A stretch of DNA of 6,229 nt from a bacterium UBP3_UBA3054 (GTDB lineage: Bacteria; Auribacterota; UBA3054), in contig DFCM01000085.1 of assembly GCA_002366995.1 (NCBI GenBank), positions 1 to 6,229 of the forward strand. The letters run 5' to 3'. The first letter of the stretch is position 1. Each line of letters starts with the position of its first letter. A program made the position numbers and the translations under genes. The notes beneath the pieces are model-generated. The model searched no databases and was not told where the DNA came from. It was given only the letters and a program-made list of their open reading frames with translations. Shown one piece after another: positions 5,080 to 6,229 of this stretch.

Positions 5080-6174
5080 ATGGAAAAACAGAAAAGATTG
5101 CTGAGCCTGGACATCGCCAGAGGCTTCGACATGTTCTTCATCATGGGCGTGGAGGAGCTGGGCACCGTGCTTTTCGGTCTGCTGGGCTGGGAGTGGATGG
5201 CAAAGCAGATGCACCATCCTTACTGGCACGGCTTCACTTTCATCGACACCGTTTTTCCCACTTTCCTTTTCCTGGCCGGGCTGAGCTCCACCTTCTCGCT
5301 TAATTCCCAAAGGGAAAAAGGCAGAAGCGACCTGGCCATTATTCTAAGGATCGTAAAAAGAGTCGCGATCCTGATCTTTTTGGGCCTTGTTTACAACGGC
5401 CTACTTTGCGACGGCTTCCATGATCTAAGGTACGCCAGCGTTTTGGGTCGCATCGGCTTGGCCTGGGGCATTGCGGCCGTCATCTACCTCTACTGCGGCT
5501 TCAAAACGAGGCTGATCCTGGCTCTTTTCATCACCGCCTTCAGCTACGCCGCCATGAAATACCTGCCGGGCCTCATTGGGCTTCAGGGAGATCCGCTCTC
5601 TCTGGAAGGGAACATCCTGGGTTTTGTCGACCGTTTCATACTGCCCGGCTATTTCGTGCCAAGTCCCGGCGTCTTCGACGTGGAGGGTCTGGCCGGCACC
5701 GTTCCCGCTGTCGCCACCGCGCTTTTGGGAACGCTTGCGGGCGACGTGGTGAGAAGAGGGGATATCCTTCCCAAAAAGAAGCTGGCTTTTCTCTTCGTTT
5801 TCGGCGCGGCGCTCGTTGCTCTGGGACTTATCGTCTCGCTTTCTTTCCCCATAAACAAAAAGCTTTGGTCGCCCTCCTTCGTTCTGGTGACCGGCGGTTA
5901 CTCCACGCTTTTGTTTGGGCTTTTTTATTACCTGGCGGACTGTAAATCCTATGGGAAATACCTGACCTTCTTCAAGGTCATAGGCATGAATTCCATAACG
6001 ATATACATGCTCCAGAGCGTGGTTTACCTTCAATATACCAACAAGTTCCTCTTCGGGGCCTTCGCTTCAATGTTCGGGGGCTTAGAGGAGCTAGTCCTTT
6101 GCTTTACCTACACCGCGCTCTGCTGGCTCATCCTCTATTTCCTCTACAAAAAAGAGATATTTTTGAAAGTCTGA
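5080..6174 (+). CDS. DUF5009 / heparan-alpha-glucosaminide N-acetyltransferase-like membrane protein
   Basis: Polytopic inner-membrane protein of 364 residues. It starts with KRLLSLDIARGFDMFFIMG, the usual N-terminal signature of the bacterial DUF5009 (NagX-like) family related to human HGSNAT, which acetylates terminal glucosamine across the lysosomal membrane using acetyl-CoA. Shared landmarks are HPYWHGFTFIDTVFPTFLFLAG (46-67), in which His46 aligns by position with the active-site histidine of HGSNAT; SVLGRIGL (120-127); DVEGLAGTVPAVATALLGTLAGD (200-222); PINKKLWSPSFVL (257-269); IGMNSITIYM (301-310); and a terminal FLYKKEIFLKV. About eight to ten hydrophobic segments are visible. The ATG at 5080 is preferred over an in-frame TTG at 5065, because the TTG lies in the terminator T-tract and the family signature begins just after 5080. 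Only a short AGGG (5074-5077) precedes it, too close for a good Shine-Dalgarno. The likely role is acetylation of a sugar or glycan; the actual substrate cannot be read from the sequence. Confidence 0.88.
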   Translation: MEKQKRLLSLDIARGFDMFFIMGVEELGTVLFGLLGWEWMAKQMHHPYWHGFTFIDTVFPTFLFLAGLSSTFSLNSQREKGRSDLAIILRIVKRVAILIFLGLVYNGLLCDGFHDLRYASVLGRIGLAWGIAAVIYLYCGFKTRLILALFITAFSYAAMKYLPGLIGLQGDPLSLEGNILGFVDRFILPGYFVPSPGVFDVEGLAGTVPAVATALLGTLAGDVVRRGDILPKKKLAFLFVFGAALVALGLIVSLSFPINKKLWSPSFVLVTGGYSTLLFGLFYYLADCKSYGKYLTFFKVIGMNSITIYMLQSVVYLQYTNKFLFGAFASMFGGLEELVLCFTYTALCWLILYFLYKKEIFLKV

Positions 6175-6205
6175 GACGGTGAAATATGCCGTTTCGGAAG
6201 GTTCT

Positions 6206-6229
6206 AACGGGGCATTTTCGCCCCGTTTT
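6206..6229 (+). terminator. Rho-independent terminator at window end
   Basis: An 8-bp perfect stem AACGGGGC (6206-6213) / GCCCCGTT (6220-6227) with the 6-nt loop ATTTTC. A T run begins at 6226 and is cut by the window edge. It lies about 30 nt after the acyltransferase-like stop codon and probably ends that transcript. Confidence 0.8.

Noticed and set aside
6173..6195. Weak hairpin GAGACGG / CCGTTTC across the acyltransferase-like stop codon
   Set aside because: The stem is only 7 bp including a G-T pair, with a 9-nt loop and no T-tract. The adjacent 6206-6229 hairpin is much stronger.

Overview
The window reads almost entirely on the + strand. It holds the end of a high-affinity phosphate transport operon followed by three further genes. 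In order these are pstS (3' part only), pstC, pstA, pstB, an Rrf2-family transcription regulator, a short secretin, and a multi-pass membrane protein of the DUF5009 / heparan-alpha-glucosaminide N-acetyltransferase-like family. No RNA genes, mobile elements, CRISPR arrays or long repeats were seen, and no gap between genes exceeds about 65 bases.

Organism. A secretin with a signal peptide points to a Gram-negative (diderm) bacterium. Three features together suggest the Planctomycetes-Verrucomicrobia-Lentisphaerae group or a similar gut or environmental diderm: a PstS with a 'RSDACGAAE' ligand loop and an EF-hand-like insert, a DUF5009-type acyltransferase, and a stand-alone secretin. This is a low-confidence inference from gene families, not from a marker gene. 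The sequence looks moderately GC-rich with uniform composition, and there is no sign of recent transfer.

Layout. Positions 1-3516 form one tightly packed unit (pstS-pstC-pstA-pstB-rrf2) with gaps of 12, -1, 4 and 3 nt. The phoU gene that commonly follows pstB is absent, and an Rrf2-type regulator occupies its place. At the 3' end of rrf2 lies a near-consensus sigma70 promoter (TTGACT, 17 nt, TATACT). Its -10 box sits inside a palindrome, in a cluster of five AGTAT/ATACT motifs. A strong Shine-Dalgarno then leads into the secretin gene (3581-5023), which ends at a textbook intrinsic terminator (5041-5073). The start codon of the acyltransferase-like gene (5080-6174) lies only six bases beyond that terminator's T-tract. 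The gene is followed by a second terminator-like hairpin at the window edge.

How the genes may work together. PstS captures phosphate in the periplasm, PstC and PstA form the inner-membrane channel, and PstB hydrolyses ATP. The Rrf2 protein is the obvious candidate regulator of its own operon and/or of the secretin promoter beside it. That link, and any role for the secretin as an outer-membrane pore tied to phosphate status, are inferences from position only.
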